From Paragordius varius (lineage: Eukaryota > Nematomorpha): a stretch of DNA of 64,000 nucleotides. The stretch is from contig OZ176056.1 of NCBI GenBank assembly GCA_964247055.1, forward strand, positions 7,254,001 through 7,318,000, read 5' to 3'. Positions 60,530 through 64,000 of this stretch are shown here, piece by piece. The notes below the pieces were generated by a model, which saw nothing but the letters and a program-made list of their open reading frames with translations, was not told where the DNA came from and searched no databases. A program made the position numbers and the translations under genes. Position 1 is the stretch's first letter, and each line of letters begins with the position of its first letter.

Positions 60530-63500
60530 ACGAGTATGGCAGACGAACCAATGAATATCATAGCTCCTCACGCCAGCATTGCTAATTTATCATTGAAAAC
60601 AATAATATTAAATTCGAAGATTACCTCGAGTATATTAGCCACGTACTTGAGGCAAAGGATATTCCGGTAACCGAAAAAACGCTTAAATCAACTATACTAA
60701 TGGATTCATGATAGGAAAAAGGTAAATAACGCCTATATCCCAAGAAAATAAACGCCACATGGGCGGAAATTACGGAAACGGGAAAAAAATATTCAATCCG
60801 ACAAAATCGAAATTCCAAATCCGGTTTGATAGGCTAGAACGCAACGATGGTGAAAGTTTCACCCAATTCATTGAACGTTAGATAGGAGCAGAAGAAGCTC
60901 AATTCACTGAAGCCATAGAACAGCGTATACGTGATGCGTTCGTAATAGGACTGCGACAACCTCAACTAGAGATGGATATCCATTCCAGGTACCCAGATGC
61001 TTTGATAAACGGTATTCATATCCCATTAGAAACAATCGTAGATCTCGCACTAGCACATGAGGCTGCTACGGCTGGATTACAGAATAACAATAATAGTAAT
61101 AACAAGAGCAATCGATATAGTAACGGCAATAATAATAAATCGGTAACAACACAATAAATCCAATTGACAAACAATTATAAAATCCTTTACTACATGTAAA
61201 TATTGAGGCACCACACACTCACCCAACAAGTGTCCAACCTGGAGACGATCCTGCACCAAATGCCGAAAACTGAACCATTTTGCTAGAATGTGTGTGGCCA
61301 AGAGACAAAGACCCAACTTCAATAGGCAATTATTGAAGGAAGTCAAGGTAGGTCGTAATGCGCAAACACCCTTACGGATAACATTAGTAATAAACGGTTA
61401 AAAAAAGACTTTATCTACGATACCGGTTCGGATATTAGTGTAATAAACTTTGCAGCGCGGGAGCAAATCGGTAAACCCAAGCTGAGACCGACACCACCAG
61501 TGAAATCATACAATAACACCACAGTGCCAATGATGGGGACAGCAAGCGTCAAGGTCCAGGTAAATGGCAAACAAATGGTCGGGGACATATTCCTAAGCAA
61601 AACGATGGGGATGACTCCTTGGATCTGTGGACTGGACTGGATAGCTAAATTCCAGATTGAGATGCCACAGGTTAAAGTTAATTATCTTAAATTAAATGAG
61701 ATTGTGAAAATTTTAAAAACTAATTGAAAAATAAGTTAGGGTGTTATAACGACCCTGTAAAAATTCGCATTGCAGCGAATGCGATCCCGAAAGTATGGCC
61801 ATGTCGCAGGGTGCCTTTCCACTAAGAGAAAAGGTGGCGAAAGAGCTGATGAGGCTAGAAAAGTTAGGCATCTTAGAATCGGTTGATCCTAACATTACAC
61901 GTGACATGGGCCACGCCTACGGTTAATGTACTTAAACCGAATGGCGAATTAAGAATATGTAGTGATTTTCGGGTAAAGATTAATAAGTGGTTACAAGAAG
62001 ACTCCCATATAATCCCCACGTTTGATGAGTTGGTGTCGAAAATAGTTGAAGGTATCACATTCACAAAAATTGATTTTTAAAGATGCTTACCTCCAAATGC
62101 CAGTGGCAGAGGAGTGTCAAGAATGGTTAACAATATCAACACATAAAAATTTTTTAGATACAAACGAATGCCGTTTGGACTTGCCACGGCACCCATCATC
62201 TTCCAACGAGTGATGGAACAAGTGCTGGCTGAAAGTCCGGGGACTTGCGTATGTTTAGATGACGTCCTAGTGACTGGTAGGACGGAAAATGCGCACATCA
62301 ACAATTTTAATAACGTATTAAGTCGTCTCGATAAGGCCGGATTTAAATTAAGACAAGATAAAATAAGGATAGGTGCAGAATCAGTAAACTATTTAGGGTT
62401 TGAAATATCGAAAAAGGGTATAAGCCCATGTCAAAGCAAAAAAGCAATCAAGAAACTAAAAAGGCCGGTAGATAAAAAGTCATTACTTAGTTTTTTAGGT
62501 TTTTTTGACGTTTTATGAACGCTTTATATCAAAATTACAAATGATAGTCGGTCTCTTACATGAATTAACTAGTAAAAATACGAGATGGTTTTGGACCGAG
62601 AAACATGAGAAATGCTGGTTAGCAGCTAAGAATTTGTTAAGCGAAAAAGTGGTTTTTAACACCATATAACCGGAATAGGAAATTGATAATAGAAACTGAT
62701 GCGTCAGATTTAGAATTCGGGTGTATTTTAAGCCATGAACCGATAGCGTATGCCTTACAAAAGTGTAGCAACGCTGAAAGGAATTATTCCACTATTGAGA
62801 AGGAATTAAAAGCAATATTGTTTGCGTTAAGAAAGTCTTAGTTTCGTATATGGTAGAAAATTTATAATATTAACTGACCATTTACCTTTAGTAAAGTTAA
62901 TAAATAGAGATCGAAATTTAAAAGAAATACATAATGCTTAAGTACTAAGTTGAATTAATATGATAAATGAATACGACTTTAAATAAGTCATCAAAAGGGG
63001 GCTCAAAATAGAGCTGGATATTTATCCAGATGGCCGATTGACGAGATCGTTGCCTATGATGAGGATTATGCGGTTACCAGATATCTGAGATTTTTGAATT
63101 GTCATAACGTGCGGTTAAGGAGAGATGAAATTTGAAAAGAAACCGCATTAGATCCAGTATTGCAAAAAGTAAATAAAGCGTTAAACAACCATGACTGGAG
63201 TTCTCCAGGATTAGAAAAGTTCGTAAACCGTAAAGACGAGTTGGCATATCAATATGGCTTATGAAGTTTAAATGATCGGATTATAATTCGAAGCCCCTCC
63301 AAAAAGAGGTGGTGAGATACCTACACAGCGGTCATAACAACGTAGAGACCATAAAAACGATGGCCAGATTTACGTGTTATTGGCCTGAACTAGAAAATGA
63401 CCTGGTAAAAGCCTGTAGTCAATACGAATCGTGCCAACGTAGTAGGCCGAATGTTACTCAGAATTCCACATATCAGTGGGATCCTAATGTTGCTGTGTAG

Positions 63501-64000
63501 GAGCTTTTGCATATTGATATAGCCGGACCGGTAGATGGTTTTTATTGGTTGTTGATAATCGATAGTACCTCGAAATGGGCAGAAGGGTTTATTCTAAAAA
63601 AGGTAACCGCAGCTAATATAATCCACAAAGTAGAAGAGACGTTAGCGATAACGCTTCGTATTTCAGTAATGAGAACTTCACATCAACCTTAATTAGGGGT
63701 GAAACATATTAAGGTTACCCCCTACCATCCTAAGAGTATTGGGATGGTAGAAAGGTTAGTAGGTACTATAAAAAAATACAAAAAAATAAAAAATAATACA
63801 ATATCCACCCATGAAGCGTTTAACTAGCCTATGGGCTTATAGAAATTCGAACTCAACAACGAAAGAAACCCCGGCCCAGTTAATGTTCAAGCGTACTCCC
63901 CATACCCCCTTAACCTGGTTAAATAGTAGGGCCAGATTACCAGATGCACCGACCCCTCGTCGGCAGTTTGCCATTAATGACCAGGTAATGATTAAAAATG
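60530..64000 (+). mobile_element. Ty3/gypsy LTR retrotransposon fossil, second copy, internal region
   Basis: In order: a gag-like region from about 60536, a CCHC zinc knuckle at about 61240-61290, a DTG protease at about 61410-61600, reverse transcriptase at about 61740-62520 with a DD catalytic box, RNase H at about 62690-63050, and integrase with the zinc-binding and core parts from about 63300 to the window edge. The family is that of the fossil at 1-1990. The copy is broken at many places. Its 3' LTR lies outside the window. It inserted into Helitron H6 and later received a hAT in its LTR. Confidence 0.88.

Overview
This is a strongly AT-rich stretch of animal-type nuclear DNA. Six spliced protein genes stand among many decayed transposable elements. 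Five genes are recognisable only after joining exons across introns: a nucleostemin-family GTPase (GNL3, minus), snurportin-1 (SNUPN, plus), an Fcf2/DNTTIP2-type rRNA-processing factor (minus), a PRELI/PRELID1 mitochondrial lipid-transfer protein (plus) and an MTCH1/2-type outer-membrane carrier homologue (minus, 12 exons). The sixth is a small predicted secreted or type I membrane protein with an EB-like cysteine motif (minus). In all six models the reading phase agrees at every junction and the coding length is divisible by three. Eight of the 35 introns are only 22-35 nt long, nearly all in the first positions of their genes, and 31 of 35 end in TAG. Metazoan gene content with about 25-nt introns fits what is reported for dicyemid mesozoans. 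A flatworm or another reduced animal parasite is possible. The organism call is inference.

Layout. 1-1990: 3' end of an old Ty3/gypsy element with its LTR. 2148-5149: a hAT-type MITE, then a complete non-autonomous Helitron. 5818-8787: a broken RTE-like LINE with a PHD-like finger. 9240-18868: GNL3, its long introns filled by foldback elements, a Harbinger-like MITE and a mariner fossil. 19221-22096: a DNA element with about 0.5-kb inverted arms and a WREP/CYFC-motif ORF. 22.3-27.5 kb: TTAA-flanked MITEs and a Helitron fragment nested in a hAT-like element. 28.3-38.3 kb: the gene-dense core, with SNUPN and FCF2 convergent, FCF2 and PRELID1 divergent over 108 bp, and PRELID1 and the EB-motif gene convergent. 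38.9-39.8 kb: a second mariner fossil. 40984-46692: MTCH. 47.0-56.8 kb: more TTAA MITEs, a decayed tandem repeat of about 160 bp, several Helitron copies and a second hAT MITE. 56.8-64.0 kb: a second gypsy copy inserted in a Helitron, its 5' LTR interrupted by a 3.4-kb hAT transposon.

The genes do not form one pathway. GNL3 and Fcf2 act in ribosome biogenesis, snurportin in snRNP import, and PRELID1 and MTCH in mitochondria. The main structural theme is a compact gene set with near-minimal introns that have been expanded locally by mobile DNA. No CRISPR array, rRNA or confident tRNA was seen.
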